Assembly (NCBI GenBank): GCA_019423635.1
Contig: JAHZBA010000027.1
Location: forward strand, 1-40,760
DNA from: Clostridiales bacterium
GTDB taxonomy: Bacteria; Bacillota; Clostridia; Oscillospirales; Oscillospiraceae
Direction: 5' to 3'
DNA length: 40,760 bases
Shown: one piece after another, positions 15,103 to 23,637 of the stretch
How positions within the stretch are numbered: the stretch's first letter is position 1
How the letters are laid out: every line of letters begins with the position of its first letter
Translations under genes and position numbers: made by a program
Notes under the pieces: generated by a model
Databases searched by the model: none
What the model saw: the letters and a program-made list of their open reading frames with translations, nothing else
What the model was told of the DNA's origin: nothing

Positions 15103-15178
15103 CCGGGATTAGCGCAGTTGGTAGCGCGGGTGGTTTGGGACCATCAGGCCGGGAGTTCGAGTCTCCCATCTCGGACCA
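15103..15178 (+). tRNA. tRNA-Pro (anticodon UGG)
   Basis: 76 bases including CCA. The acceptor CCGGGAT/ATCTCGG has discriminator A. The D arm is GCGC/GCGC. The anticodon stem GGTGG/CCATC closes loop TTTGGGA, giving anticodon UGG with G37. The T arm is GGGAG-TTCGAGT-CTCCC. The 3' CCA is encoded. It is the third and only intact unit of a tandem array. Confidence 0.93.
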
Positions 15179-15180
15179 AA

Positions 15181-15217
15181 AGCCCTTGAAATCGCATGAT
15201 TTCAAGGGCTTTTCTTT
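15181..15217 (+). terminator. Terminator after tRNA-Pro
   Basis: AGCCCTTGAAATC (15181-15193) pairs perfectly with GATTTCAAGGGCT (15198-15210), followed by TTTCTTT, three bases after the tRNA CCA. It may also stop hcp transcription arriving on the other strand. Confidence 0.85.
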
Positions 15218-15279
15218 GTTTATGGCGTGTTAAAATTCGCCTGGCCCAACTCAACATTTGTACAGAATTCCCGCACAAC

Positions 15280-16851
15280 CTATCCCCTCTTCAGGATCGC
15301 GTCCAGATCCTGCTCCGGCGAGGTGATGGGCTGCAGGCCATAGGTGTCCACCAGGACTTTTGCGACGGTCTCAGAGAAGAACGCGGGGAATGTGGGCCCC
15401 AGATACATATTCTTGATCCCGAGGGACAGCAGCGTCAGCAGGATGCAAACGGCCTTCTGCTCATACCAGGAGAGGACCAAGGTCAGCGGGAGCTCGTTGA
15501 CCGTGCAGCCGAAGGCGTCCGCCAGGGCCAGGGCCACCTTGATGGCGCTGTAGGCGTCGTTGCACTGCCCCATGTCCAGAATGCGGGGCAGGCCGTCGAT
15601 CTCGCCCAGATCCAGGTCGTTGAAGCGGTACTTCCCGCAGGCCAGGGTGAGGACCAGCGTATCCATGGGCGTCTGCTTGACGAATTCCGTGTAGTAGTTT
15701 CTGCCGGGATGGGCCCCGTCGCAGCCTCCCACCAGGAAAATGTGCTTGATGGCCCCCGATTTGATAGCGGAGATCACCTTTTCCGCATTGGCCAGCACCG
15801 CTCCGTGGGCAAAGCCAGTGGTCAGCATGTGACCTCCGTTGATGCCGCTCATACTGCGGTCGTGGTCATAGCCGCCCAGAGCGAGAGCGTGCTCGATCAA
15901 AGGAGTAAAGTCCTTGTGCCCCTGTTCGTCGCCCGTAATATGGGTCATGCCCTCATAGCCCACCACAGAGGTGGTATAGATCCGGTCCGCGTAGCTGGGA
16001 CGGGGCGGCATCAGGCAATTGGTGGTAAAGAGCACGGGAGCCGGGATGTCCTCGAACTCCGTCTGCTGGCTCTGCCACGCCGTGCCGAAGTTTCCGGCCA
16101 GATGGGGGTATTTCTTCAACTCCGGATATCCGTGGGCGGGCAGCATTTCACAGTGGGTGTAGATGTTGATCCCCTTGCCCTGGGTCTGCTCCAGAAGCTC
16201 GTGCAGATCCTTCAGGTCATGGCCCGATACCACAATGAAGGGCCCCTTTTTGATATCCACGTTGACCCTGGTGGGCACCGGTGTGCCAAAGGTGCCGGTG
16301 TTTGCCTCGTCCAGAAGCTCCATGCACTTCAGGTTGACCTGTCCGAACTCCATGATCAGGGCCAGCCACTCCTCTACCGAGTGTTCCCGGTTGATCTCAT
16401 AGAGGCCCCGATAAAACCACTCCGTCACCTCGTCGTCCTCATAGCCCAGGTTCATGCAGTGGTGGGCATAGGCGGACATTCCCTTCAGGCCGAACAGCAG
16501 CGTGGAGCGCAGGGACACCGTGTCGGTATCGCCCTTCCAGAGGTCGATGACATCTCCGTCATATCCGCCCAGGTTCTGTTCCTCCGCCTTGATCCGCTCG
16601 TTAAAGCTCCGAATGGATCCGTCGTCGAAGTTGACATTGGTCAGCGTGGTAAAGAGTCCGTCCACCATCAGCCGGGCGGCCGTATGGGTGCGCTTTCCGC
16701 TCTGCTCCGCGGCCGAGGCAAGGCGGATCAGCCGGCAGACCAGCTCGTCCTGAAGTCCGGCGGTTTCCGGCTGCTTGCCGCACACCCCGACCCGGACACA
16801 CCCCGTGTTGCCTGCCGCCTGCTGACATTGAAAACAAAACATATCCGGCAT
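15280..16851 (-). CDS. hcp: Hybrid cluster protein (hydroxylamine reductase / NO-related)
   Basis: 523 residues if ATG 16851 is used (MPDMFCFQCQQAAG), preceded by GGAGG about 12 bases upstream. The 34 extra in-frame codons upstream look like leader. The N-terminal cluster ligands are C-x2-C-x8-C-x5-C (CFQCQQAAGNTGC then VRVGVC), the anaerobe-type [4Fe-4S] motif. The C-terminal half has the conserved LVGGCDGAHPGRNYYT segment near the hybrid Fe-S-O cluster. Hcp reduces hydroxylamine in vitro and protects against nitric oxide and nitrosative stress. Length matches class I/II enzymes. It is convergent with tRNA-Pro and divergent from the MATE-like gene; no hcr reductase gene is adjacent. Confidence 0.95.
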   Translation of the reverse strand: MPDMFCFQCQQAAGNTGCVRVGVCGKQPETAGLQDELVCRLIRLASAAEQSGKRTHTAARLMVDGLFTTLTNVNFDDGSIRSFNERIKAEEQNLGGYDGDVIDLWKGDTDTVSLRSTLLFGLKGMSAYAHHCMNLGYEDDEVTEWFYRGLYEINREHSVEEWLALIMEFGQVNLKCMELLDEANTGTFGTPVPTRVNVDIKKGPFIVVSGHDLKDLHELLEQTQGKGINIYTHCEMLPAHGYPELKKYPHLAGNFGTAWQSQQTEFEDIPAPVLFTTNCLMPPRPSYADRIYTTSVVGYEGMTHITGDEQGHKDFTPLIEHALALGGYDHDRSMSGINGGHMLTTGFAHGAVLANAEKVISAIKSGAIKHIFLVGGCDGAHPGRNYYTEFVKQTPMDTLVLTLACGKYRFNDLDLGEIDGLPRILDMGQCNDAYSAIKVALALADAFGCTVNELPLTLVLSWYEQKAVCILLTLLSLGIKNMYLGPTFPAFFSETVAKVLVDTYGLQPITSPEQDLDAILKRG

Positions 16852-16989
16852 ATTGCTCGTGATCCTCCAGTCCTCTGGTTTCACCATTTTGGCAAGAAAA
16901 ATTTGCTGTTTCATATGGTTTCCATAGATCCGGGTAAATATACAGATCTTCATTTTCGGCGGAAGCAGGAACGGCCCATGCTCTTTTGG

Positions 16990-17018
16990 TTGCGGTCCTA
17001 GAAATTATCTGGTATAAT
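16990..17018 (+). promoter_or_regulatory. Extended -10 promoter of MATE-like gene
   Basis: TTGCGG (16990-16995), 17-base spacer, TGGTATAAT with a perfect TATAAT at 17013-17018. The start codon begins only eight bases after the -10 box, so the transcript should begin at or within a few bases of the ATG. Confidence 0.75.
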
Positions 17019-17025
17019 CGCATCT

Positions 17026-18327
17026 ATGAAAGAGAAAGTATTTCAGCTCAAGAGCTTCCACTGGCGGCTGTGGGTTGCCCTTTGTTCCCTTGCGCTCATT
17101 CCCGCCGTCTATCAAACCATCAGGACCTTTCTGATATCTGCGGGCAATCAAAACGAGGTATTCAATATTATCGGTCAGATGGAGTGGTTTGATCTAATCA
17201 ATGAGACTCTGCAAGCTTTCTTGATCGTTCCGCTCTATTCTGTATTAAACAAGATTTTCAAAAACCAGCCGAACCGGTTCGCGGGTGCTGTCTTTCAGAC
17301 AGGACTCCTTGTGTTCGTCTTGTACGCCGTTTTCTCCACGGGAGTGTTTCTCCATGGGAAAACACTCATAAGAGCCATGAACGCTGACGGCTTGGATATT
17401 TCCGCCGTCAGCCGCTACCTCAATCTGGAGACCGCCGCGTTCATGATCGGGATTGTAGTAAGCTTTATCCAGGTGGTATTTGTCGTCGTTGAAAAGCACA
17501 AAAACGTCTACATTTTCCTGGCTGTCAGAACACTTCTATCTTTGATTGCGGACTTTTTCCTGATCCCTTATTGGGGCGTTTACGGAGCGGCGGTTTCCAA
17601 TATTCTCGTAAACACAGCGCTTGCGGTGATCGGTCTTGCGTTGCTGCAAACGCAAAAGCACATCCGAATCTGCTGGTTCAAAAGCACTGACTTCGTTATC
17701 CTCAAGGAGTGGTGCGGAACCGGTGCTTTTTCGGGCCTGCAGCAATTTGTAGATAATCTGATCTACGCGGTGATGATCTGCAAAATGGTCAATCTGGTGG
17801 AGGAGCAGGGAAACTACTGGCTTGCAAACAATTTTATCTGGGGCTGGCTGCTGATCCCGATCACGGCCCTTGCGGAAGTGATCCGCTCCGACTGCAAAAA
17901 CGGATACGCAGAGCTGAAACGGTTCTCTTACTGTTTTGTTTCATGTGCCTGCGTGGTTTTCTGGGCGCTCTCCATTCCCCTCTGGGGGCCGTTTTACCGC
18001 TTTGCCGAAAACCTGTCCAACGCGGATGAAATCTTTGCTATCACCATAAAGCTTGTTCCCTTTTATATCGCTTACGCGGGATCTTCCATCATTGACAACA
18101 TTTTTATCGGGCTGGGGAAGACGGCCTATAACATGATCAATTCCCTTCTGGTCAACCTGGTTTATTATGGCGTCTTTTATGGGTTGTACCTGGCCCGGGC
18201 TATTGTTTTTGACATGGATACCATCATCCTGATGTTTGGCTTTGGAATGGTATTCCATTTTGTGATTTCTCTTGTGGAAGAAAAGGTCTTTCAAAAGAGA
18301 GAAGCGCAATTCCCCGACAGGTATTGA
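17026..18327 (+). CDS. MATE-like multidrug/oligosaccharidyl-lipid exporter
   Basis: 433 residues with about twelve hydrophobic segments in two similar halves, the layout of MATE/MOP-superfamily exporters. The second half has LIPYWGVYGAAVSNILVN, typical of MATE transmembrane helix 6, and the C-terminal half carries IIDNIFIGLGKTAYNMI. MATE proteins export cationic drugs with Na+ or H+. Specificity is unknown and the match is moderate. No ribosome site precedes ATG 17026, and the promoter ends eight bases before it, so translation is probably leaderless. The next in-frame Met is about 50 residues in. Codon use is less GC-rich than neighbours such as the MMPL operon. Confidence 0.8.
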   Translation: MKEKVFQLKSFHWRLWVALCSLALIPAVYQTIRTFLISAGNQNEVFNIIGQMEWFDLINETLQAFLIVPLYSVLNKIFKNQPNRFAGAVFQTGLLVFVLYAVFSTGVFLHGKTLIRAMNADGLDISAVSRYLNLETAAFMIGIVVSFIQVVFVVVEKHKNVYIFLAVRTLLSLIADFFLIPYWGVYGAAVSNILVNTALAVIGLALLQTQKHIRICWFKSTDFVILKEWCGTGAFSGLQQFVDNLIYAVMICKMVNLVEEQGNYWLANNFIWGWLLIPITALAEVIRSDCKNGYAELKRFSYCFVSCACVVFWALSIPLWGPFYRFAENLSNADEIFAITIKLVPFYIAYAGSSIIDNIFIGLGKTAYNMINSLLVNLVYYGVFYGLYLARAIVFDMDTIILMFGFGMVFHFVISLVEEKVFQKREAQFPDRY

Positions 18328-18378
18328 ATGCGTGCAGAGGCCATCGCGGCCTTTGTCGTTCAGTAAGGAGGCACAATC

Positions 18379-19128
18379 ATGGTACTCTATTTCAGCGGTA
18401 CCGGCAACAGCCGGTATGCTGCCCAGCGCATCGCGGCCGCCCTGGGCGATGAGCTTCTCAGCATGAATGACCGCATCAAGGCGGAGGACACCTCATCGGT
18501 CAAGACAGATGAGCGTCTGGTGATCGTCACACCCACCTACGCCTGGCGCATCCCCCGTCTGGTGGAGAACTGGCTGCGCCGGACGGAGTTCCTTGGGGCC
18601 AAACAGGCGTGGTTCGTCATGACCTGCGGCGGTGAGATCGGCAATGCCGCCAAATATAACCATGCGCTTTGTCGGAAAAAACAGCTCGCCTATATGGGTA
18701 CGGCGCAGATCGTCATGCCCGAGAATTACATTGCCATGTTCAACGCACCCCAGGCGGAGGAGGCGCGGCAGATTGTTGCCAAGGCGGAGCCGGACATTGA
18801 CCGCACAATCTCCGCCATTGCGGCTGGTCAGGCATTGCCGCCGCCCCGCAACAACCTTTACGACCGCTTCATGAGCGGCCCGGTGAACCCAATCTTCTAT
18901 TCTTTCTTTGTCAAAGCGAAGGCGTTTGCGGCCAGCAATGCCTGCACCGGCTGCGGCCAGTGTGTCAGGCTCTGCCCGACCAACAACATTACCATTCAAA
19001 ACGGCCGGCCTGTCTGGGGCGGCGACTGCACCCACTGCATGGCGTGTATCTGCCATTGTCCTGCGGAGACCATTGAGTACGGCAAGAAGAGCACCGGGAA
19101 ACCCAGATATCATTTCGAGGCGCTTTGA
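18379..19128 (+). CDS. EFR1-family flavodoxin-ferredoxin protein
   Basis: 249 residues. The N-terminal flavodoxin-like domain starts MVLYFSGTGNSRYAAQRI, with the GTGNS phosphate-binding loop. The C-terminal portion has two 4Fe-4S motifs, CTGCGQCVRLCP and CTHCMACICHCP (residues ~192-225). EFR1 proteins are putative small electron carriers of anaerobic Firmicutes; partners are unknown. The start ATG 18379 follows AAGGAGG. It sits 51 bases after the MATE-like gene on the same strand and is followed by a terminator. It appears to be the last host gene before the island. Confidence 0.92.
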   Translation: MVLYFSGTGNSRYAAQRIAAALGDELLSMNDRIKAEDTSSVKTDERLVIVTPTYAWRIPRLVENWLRRTEFLGAKQAWFVMTCGGEIGNAAKYNHALCRKKQLAYMGTAQIVMPENYIAMFNAPQAEEARQIVAKAEPDIDRTISAIAAGQALPPPRNNLYDRFMSGPVNPIFYSFFVKAKAFAASNACTGCGQCVRLCPTNNITIQNGRPVWGGDCTHCMACICHCPAETIEYGKKSTGKPRYHFEAL

Positions 19129-19152
19129 AAACTTTTCTTCCCCTAAACGCCA

Positions 19153-19197
19153 ACGAGGGGCCGGCACCAGGCATGGTATCGGCCCCTCGTTTATTTT
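19153..19197 (+). terminator. Terminator after EFR1 gene
   Basis: ACGAGGGGCCG (19153-19163) pairs with CGGCCCCTCGT (19180-19190), followed by TTATTTT. It separates the EFR1 gene from the convergent integrase gene and lies close to where an island junction would be expected. Confidence 0.8.
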
Positions 19198-19202
19198 CCC
19201 GG

Positions 19203-20777
19203 TTATCCATACCCCACCATCTCCCGGATCTGCTCATAGTGCTTCGCCGCCGTATGCCGGTTCACCCCAGCCCCTCTGGCGATGGCGCTCAGGTTGGTCT
19301 CTCTGGGGTGGAACATCATATATTCCCATATCTGCTTCTGTTTTTTGGTGAGCTTCTCCGGCGGGGTGATTCCCCGGAGCTGATCCAGGAGCAACTTCCG
19401 CTCCGCCTGCATCTCCCGGATCAGCGCGTTCAGCTTCTCCTCGCACTCCGCACGGGTTTTGGCGTAGACATTTTTGGCATGCCGCTTGCCGTCGGGCCAG
19501 GTGGGAGAGTAGCGGCCCTCAAACAGGTGGTCGTTAATCTCGGTGATGCACCCGGTGCCGGGCCTGCGGATCCGACCGCTGACGGGACGAAAATCCGTCA
19601 TCGCCGGTTCCTCCGCTGGATCCGCCTCCTCCACCTCATTGCCCAGCCCGCGGTCGATTCTGGCCGCCGCCTCCGTCTGCATCGTATCGGTGACATGAGT
19701 GTAGATGTCCAGCGTGGTGGCCGCCGACACGTGGCCCAGCATGGCGGAGAGGGTCTTCACATCCATCCCGTTCTCCAGAGACAACGTGGCGAAAGTGTGA
19801 CGAAGGTCATGGAAACGGACGTGCTTACACCCTGCCCGTTCCAGAATACACTGGAGCCGTCGGCGGGCCGCGCCGGGGGAAAGCGGGGTGTCCTCCTTGA
19901 TTGGTGAGGGGAACATCCAGCGGGAGTCCACGCCTCTTCGGTACTCCCGCAGCACCTCCACCACTCCCGGCGGCAGCACCAGCCTGCGGATGGAGGCCTT
20001 GGTCTTGGGCACACTCAGCTGGAGCTGCCCCTTGACCGCGTAGACCTGCTTTTCCACCGTCAGCGTTCCGGTGTCAAAATCCAGGTCGCCCCACTGGAGG
20101 GCCAGCAGCTCCCCACGGCGCAGTCCGGTGCACAGATCCAGCAGGAACAGCTCGAAGCATCCCTCCGCCTGAGCCTGGAGGAGAAAGCGCTGGAGCTCCT
20201 CCCGGCCCAGCACCTGCATCTCCCGTCCCCGCTTGGGCGGCAGCTTACAGCCGACAGACGGGTTGCTCCGGATCATGCCCTCCTGCACCGCCTTCTCCAG
20301 CGCCGCGCGGCAGGTGACGTGACAGCCCCGCACCATGCTGTCGGACAGCCCCGGGCCGAACTTCGACCTGCGGACGAGCCGCCCACCCTTTTTCAAGCGG
20401 GTGTAGAACTGCTGGAGGTCCTTCTGGCTCAGCTGATTCAAAGGGATTTTACCCAGCTCCGGGATGATGTGCCGATAGATTCGCCCCTCGTAGCAGGCCT
20501 GGGTGGTGGGACGCAGCCCGGGCTTGACGTAGTTCTGATACCAGAAGTCCAGCCACTCTCCGAAGGGCATCTCCGGGCGCGTTTTCTCCCGTTTGGCACT
20601 CCCCAGCGTCTCGATGAGTTGTTTCAGCTTCTCCTGACACTCCCGTTTCGTCTTTGCCAGGACGTTTTTCGTTTTGGGCAGGCCCTTCTCGTCATAGCCG
20701 ATTACCGCCCGTCCCTCCCAGCGGCCATCCTTCCGCTGCCTTACGGTGCCGGTACCGCTTTTTCGCCTGTTTGCCAC
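19203..20777 (-). CDS. Tyrosine recombinase with extra C-terminal domains (int1)
   Basis: 524 residues from GTG 20777, preceded by GGAAGGAG; a longer frame through the upstream gene is not used. In order: an AP2-like arm-binding segment (GTGTVRQRKDGRWEGRAVIG), a core-binding domain, and a catalytic domain with TGLRRGELLALQWGD (Arg I), FHDLRHTFATLS (HxxR), LGHVSAATTLDIYTHV (His and Tyr nucleophile). The catalytic domain normally ends the protein. Here ~130 more residues hold a second arm-binding-like motif (GCITEINDHLFEGRYSP, then AKTRAECEEKL as at the N-terminus) and a helix-turn-helix (NLSAIARGAGVNRHTAAKHY). It overlaps int2 by 37 bases. Confidence 0.9.
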   Translation of the reverse strand: MANRRKSGTGTVRQRKDGRWEGRAVIGYDEKGLPKTKNVLAKTKRECQEKLKQLIETLGSAKREKTRPEMPFGEWLDFWYQNYVKPGLRPTTQACYEGRIYRHIIPELGKIPLNQLSQKDLQQFYTRLKKGGRLVRRSKFGPGLSDSMVRGCHVTCRAALEKAVQEGMIRSNPSVGCKLPPKRGREMQVLGREELQRFLLQAQAEGCFELFLLDLCTGLRRGELLALQWGDLDFDTGTLTVEKQVYAVKGQLQLSVPKTKASIRRLVLPPGVVEVLREYRRGVDSRWMFPSPIKEDTPLSPGAARRRLQCILERAGCKHVRFHDLRHTFATLSLENGMDVKTLSAMLGHVSAATTLDIYTHVTDTMQTEAAARIDRGLGNEVEEADPAEEPAMTDFRPVSGRIRRPGTGCITEINDHLFEGRYSPTWPDGKRHAKNVYAKTRAECEEKLNALIREMQAERKLLLDQLRGITPPEKLTKKQKQIWEYMMFHPRETNLSAIARGAGVNRHTAAKHYEQIREMVGYG

Positions 20778-21943
20778 GGTTTCAGCTCCTTCCCCAAGAG
20801 ATTTTCCAGGAAGCCGCCCACGATGCCGCTGGCGGCTCTCTGCATATCCGGCGTCACATGGGTGTAGGTGTCCAGGGTGAAGCTGGCGTTGGTGTGGCCC
20901 AGAATTCCGGACAGCGTCTTGGCGTCCACCCCGCTGGTGAGAGCGTGGGTTGCGAAGGTGTGGCGCAGGTCGTGGAATCTGATCTGCGGCAGGCCGGCCT
21001 CCCGCAGGATGCGCTTCATCCAGTAGTAGGCGGCGCTGGGACGAACCGGCTTCTCCGGCGCCAGCGGCTCCGGAAATATCCACTGGCTGACGGTATGTTT
21101 TTTTCTCTCCCTCAGCCGCGCCGCAGTACTGGGCGGGAGGTGGATGGTGCGCCGGCCCCGGTCGGTCTTGGTCTCGCCGATCTCCAGCACTCCGGCTTTG
21201 GGTGTGTTCACCGAGCGGACGATCTTCAGCGTCTCGGCGCGCTCGTCGAAGTCCTGCCACATCAGTCCGCAGATCTCGCCCCGCCGCAACCCGGTGGTCA
21301 GCTCTGTATAGAAGAAGTCCCGCCAGACCTCATTGCCGTCCACCGCCGCCAGGAAGGCCTGTGTCTGCTCCCGTGTCAGAATCTGCTTGGGCCTGGGGTC
21401 GGCCTTTGGCAGCGCGGCCCCGGCGGCGGGGTTGCGGGGGATGACATGGGCGGTCTCCGCGTCCCGCAGGCAGCGGTGGAGCATGGCGTGGATACGGCGC
21501 ACCATGGTGTCGGACAGCTCGTGGCCGTACTCCGGGTGGTCTTTGACCCGGCCCTCCTTTCTCAGCTTGGTGTACAGCTTCTGAACGTCCTGGGCGGTGA
21601 CGCGGGAGACCACCTTGTCCCCCAGGCAGGGCTTGATGTAGCAGCGGATGTACTGCTCGTAGCTGCGCAGGGTGTTGGGCCGCAGGGTGTCCGCGGCGTA
21701 GTCCTCCATCCAGCGGTCCAGCCACTGGCCCAGCGTCATGCGGCTGTCCTCAGTGAGCTCCACATCCTGATAGAGCTCCATGTCCCGGTGGAGCTTGTCC
21801 AGCAGAGCCTTCTGCGTCCTGGCCAGAGCGTAGTGGAAGATAGGCTGGCCGCTCTCCTTATGCCCCACCACGATGCGGCCCTCCCACCGGCCGTCGTCCC
21901 GCCTGCGCACCATGCCGTCGCCGGACGGTCTGCGCTTTGCCAT
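20741..21943 (-). CDS. Tyrosine recombinase / phage-type integrase (int2)
   Basis: 400 residues, the standard integrase size. The N-terminal arm-binding segment is GMVRRRDDGRWEGRIVVG. The core-binding SAM-like region is about 65-165. The catalytic domain has TTGLRRGEICGLMWQDF (Arg I), FHDLRHTFATHALTSG (HxxR), and LGHTNASFTLDTYTHVTPD (His, Tyr nucleophile). All catalytic residues are present. ATG 21943 lies three bases after the DUF6809 stop, and its 3' end overlaps the int1 start, so the two recombinases are coupled. Two recombinases in tandem suggest they act together, as in some transposons with paired tyrosine recombinases. Confidence 0.93.
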   Translation of the reverse strand: MAKRRPSGDGMVRRRDDGRWEGRIVVGHKESGQPIFHYALARTQKALLDKLHRDMELYQDVELTEDSRMTLGQWLDRWMEDYAADTLRPNTLRSYEQYIRCYIKPCLGDKVVSRVTAQDVQKLYTKLRKEGRVKDHPEYGHELSDTMVRRIHAMLHRCLRDAETAHVIPRNPAAGAALPKADPRPKQILTREQTQAFLAAVDGNEVWRDFFYTELTTGLRRGEICGLMWQDFDERAETLKIVRSVNTPKAGVLEIGETKTDRGRRTIHLPPSTAARLRERKKHTVSQWIFPEPLAPEKPVRPSAAYYWMKRILREAGLPQIRFHDLRHTFATHALTSGVDAKTLSGILGHTNASFTLDTYTHVTPDMQRAASGIVGGFLENLLGKELKPWQTGEKAVPAP

Positions 21944-21946
21944 CTG

Positions 21947-22243
21947 TCATTCACCTCCGGTTTGAATATCGCCATCGTTGTCATCCATGCACTCCGCCAT
22001 CAGCCTGACGCCAAGGCGGAAGCCCAGGATGAAATTCTCGGTTGCTGTGATGCTGTTGACCTCATGCTGGGAGCGGGTAAGCCTTACGAGGATGTGCTGG
22101 CTCTCCTCATTGAGGAGGGTCAGCAGCTGCTCCTCACACTTGGCGGTGCGATCCACCGCACGTTTTAATTCCGAGCCATGTACCATCTGCTGTTCGCAGG
22201 GTGTGATGTTGCCATAGTAGAGATCTTCCAGGATTTTTCTCAT
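21947..22243 (-). CDS. DUF6809 family protein
   Basis: 98 residues from ATG 22243, nine bases after AGGAGG; an in-frame GTG six bases upstream is too close to it. The N-terminus MRKILEDLYYGNITPCEQQM and a helical body ending FILGFRLGVRLMAEC fit the small DUF6809 family (name from memory), common beside integrases of Clostridia elements. It is probably an all-helical protein. Role unknown; the position directly before int2 (three-base gap) suggests an accessory to the recombination module. Confidence 0.75.
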   Translation of the reverse strand: MRKILEDLYYGNITPCEQQMVHGSELKRAVDRTAKCEEQLLTLLNEESQHILVRLTRSQHEVNSITATENFILGFRLGVRLMAECMDDNDGDIQTGGE

Positions 22244-22404
22244 TTCCACCTACCTCCTTTGCAGCAACACACAATACCCTAACTCCGCGCCAATAGCTAC
22301 CCCTCAGCCGAAACTTTTTTGAGAACTTTTTCCGGCGGACTTTTATCTTTGTATTGGCGTGACAGAATTTAGCCTGCCCGCTCATGAGCTGTTACCTGAC
22401 CAGC

Positions 22405-22809
22405 TCATATACTGCCATTTTGGTATTCCACCGCCTTGTCCAGCGTGACACTGCCGTTGGTCTTCTTCACATTCTGGACACACCGGCCCCGGAGCGCATG
22501 GAGCGTGTCCTCGCTGATCTCCATCCCCGCCGCCAGCACATTCATCACCATGTCCTGTTCCACCGCCAGCTTGAACAGCAGACGGCAGATGCGGTTTTCC
22601 GTGTCCTGCACAGTACCGCGAATGGCGGACAGGTACATAGGCGCTACGGCTGTGCAATCGCTGGCATTTAGATAGTCGCAGTAGAACCGCAGAGCCTTCT
22701 CCACAAACTCGTTTTGACTGCGGCAGTGTGCCAGCGGTATCGCCGCTTTGATCTTCCGGTCTGTGTCTGGATCAATTCTCATCTGAAATCTCACTTTTTC
22801 TTCTGCCAT
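22405..22809 (-). CDS. Ribbon-helix-helix protein of integrative element
   Basis: 134 residues from ATG 22809, eight bases after GGAGG. An alternative upstream GTG (22851) lacks a ribosome site. The N-terminal segment VRFQMRIDPDTDRKIKAAIP then SQNEFVEKALRFYCDYL is the RHH pattern: beta strand, helix, turn, helix. It resembles accessory DNA-binding proteins of mobilisable elements. The C-terminal ~80 residues are helical and carry Cys residues (CRLLF, GRCVQN). It may assist excision or mobilisation, but no relaxase is encoded here. It lies between the winged-helix and DUF6809 genes on the same strand. Confidence 0.75.
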   Translation of the reverse strand: MAEEKVRFQMRIDPDTDRKIKAAIPLAHCRSQNEFVEKALRFYCDYLNASDCTAVAPMYLSAIRGTVQDTENRICRLLFKLAVEQDMVMNVLAAGMEISEDTLHALRGRCVQNVKKTNGSVTLDKAVEYQNGSI

Positions 22810-23064
22810 GATGGTATCCTCCAAAATCGTATTTTTCGGGGCTTTTGCCACCTGTAATGCCTTGATTTTTATTGCGGTGCTAAGGCTTCACCGCTATCCC
22901 ATGCCAAATTTGAGGTCACACCGAAAAAATTGATGCCATTCTCCGATTTGCACAGTTTTCTTCAAAATGTACCACAAAAGGCTTGAGGCTCTGGATTTTC
23001 CCGTCTCCCGGCCCGCATTGCGGGGCCGATGTGACCCGACGTGGCGGCGTAAGGCGCCACGCGT

Positions 23065-23637
23065 TTATCCTGCACTTTTTTCGACCCCTCGGTTCATCTG
23101 GCCGTTTGGTAAATCGCCGAAGCCATCCGCTTCGCACACCGGGCCGCACGGCCCCAACACGCTGCGTTCTGCCGCCGGAGGTGTGGTGGGCTGCCCTACG
23201 GCCAGAAGCGGCTCCTGTGCCGCACACAACCGCGACAGCTTGGCCTGCGCCTTCTGCCGGACGGCGCTCACTTCCAGCCGCCGGAGCTGCTGCTCGTTGA
23301 ATTGGTCGATGGACATCTGGATGGGCAGGATGTGATACCGCAGGCACCCGTTCCACTTGCGCCCGTCCTTGGTCATAATCGAGGTACGCTCCGTGGTGAT
23401 GAGACCCCGCTCTTCCAACTCGGCTACATACTTCCGTACCGTGGTTACGCTTTTCCCGATAGCCTCCCCGATCATCCGATAGCTGGCCAGGCACTCATAG
23501 GTTTTCCGGTCCTCCCGGAAGAGCAGGTACCCATAGATGGCGATGGCAGTGGAGGACAGACCCAGGGAGAATATCTCGTTGGGCAATGGGAAGTAGTTTT
23601 TGATGGGATCACGCTTGGGCCAATGCTGTTTCCTCAT
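23065..23637 (-). CDS. Winged-helix / HTH protein of integrative element
   Basis: 190 residues from ATG 23637 with GGAGGTGCCAA upstream. Residues ~8-105 form a replication-initiator-like winged helix: NYFPLPNEIFSLGLSSTAIA then IGEAIGKSVTTVRKYVAELE, ERGLI. The C-terminal ~75 residues are low in predicted structure (Pro/Ala-rich). Its start overlaps the xis stop by ATGA (23634-23637), so both are translated together. Such proteins sit between xis and mobilisation genes in Clostridia elements; here the mobilisation part is missing. Replication or regulatory function cannot be told apart from sequence. Confidence 0.75.
   Translation of the reverse strand: MRKQHWPKRDPIKNYFPLPNEIFSLGLSSTAIAIYGYLLFREDRKTYECLASYRMIGEAIGKSVTTVRKYVAELEERGLITTERTSIMTKDGRKWNGCLRYHILPIQMSIDQFNEQQLRRLEVSAVRQKAQAKLSRLCAAQEPLLAVGQPTTPPAAERSVLGPCGPVCEADGFGDLPNGQMNRGVEKSAG

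Noticed and set aside
14913..15233. Open frames over the tRNA-Pro array on both strands
   Set aside because: They run through an intact tRNA and two tRNA-like units, and the repeat copies differ by a frame shift, so the conservation is of RNA/DNA and not of protein.
15226..15290. Attachment site at the tRNA-Pro 3' end
   Set aside because: No duplicated tRNA 3' end is seen at the island edges and the integrase lies 4 kb away.
20778..21260. N-terminal extension of int1
   Set aside because: This part of the frame lies entirely inside the int2 gene; the GTG at 20777 has a good ribosome site and gives a normal N-terminal domain.
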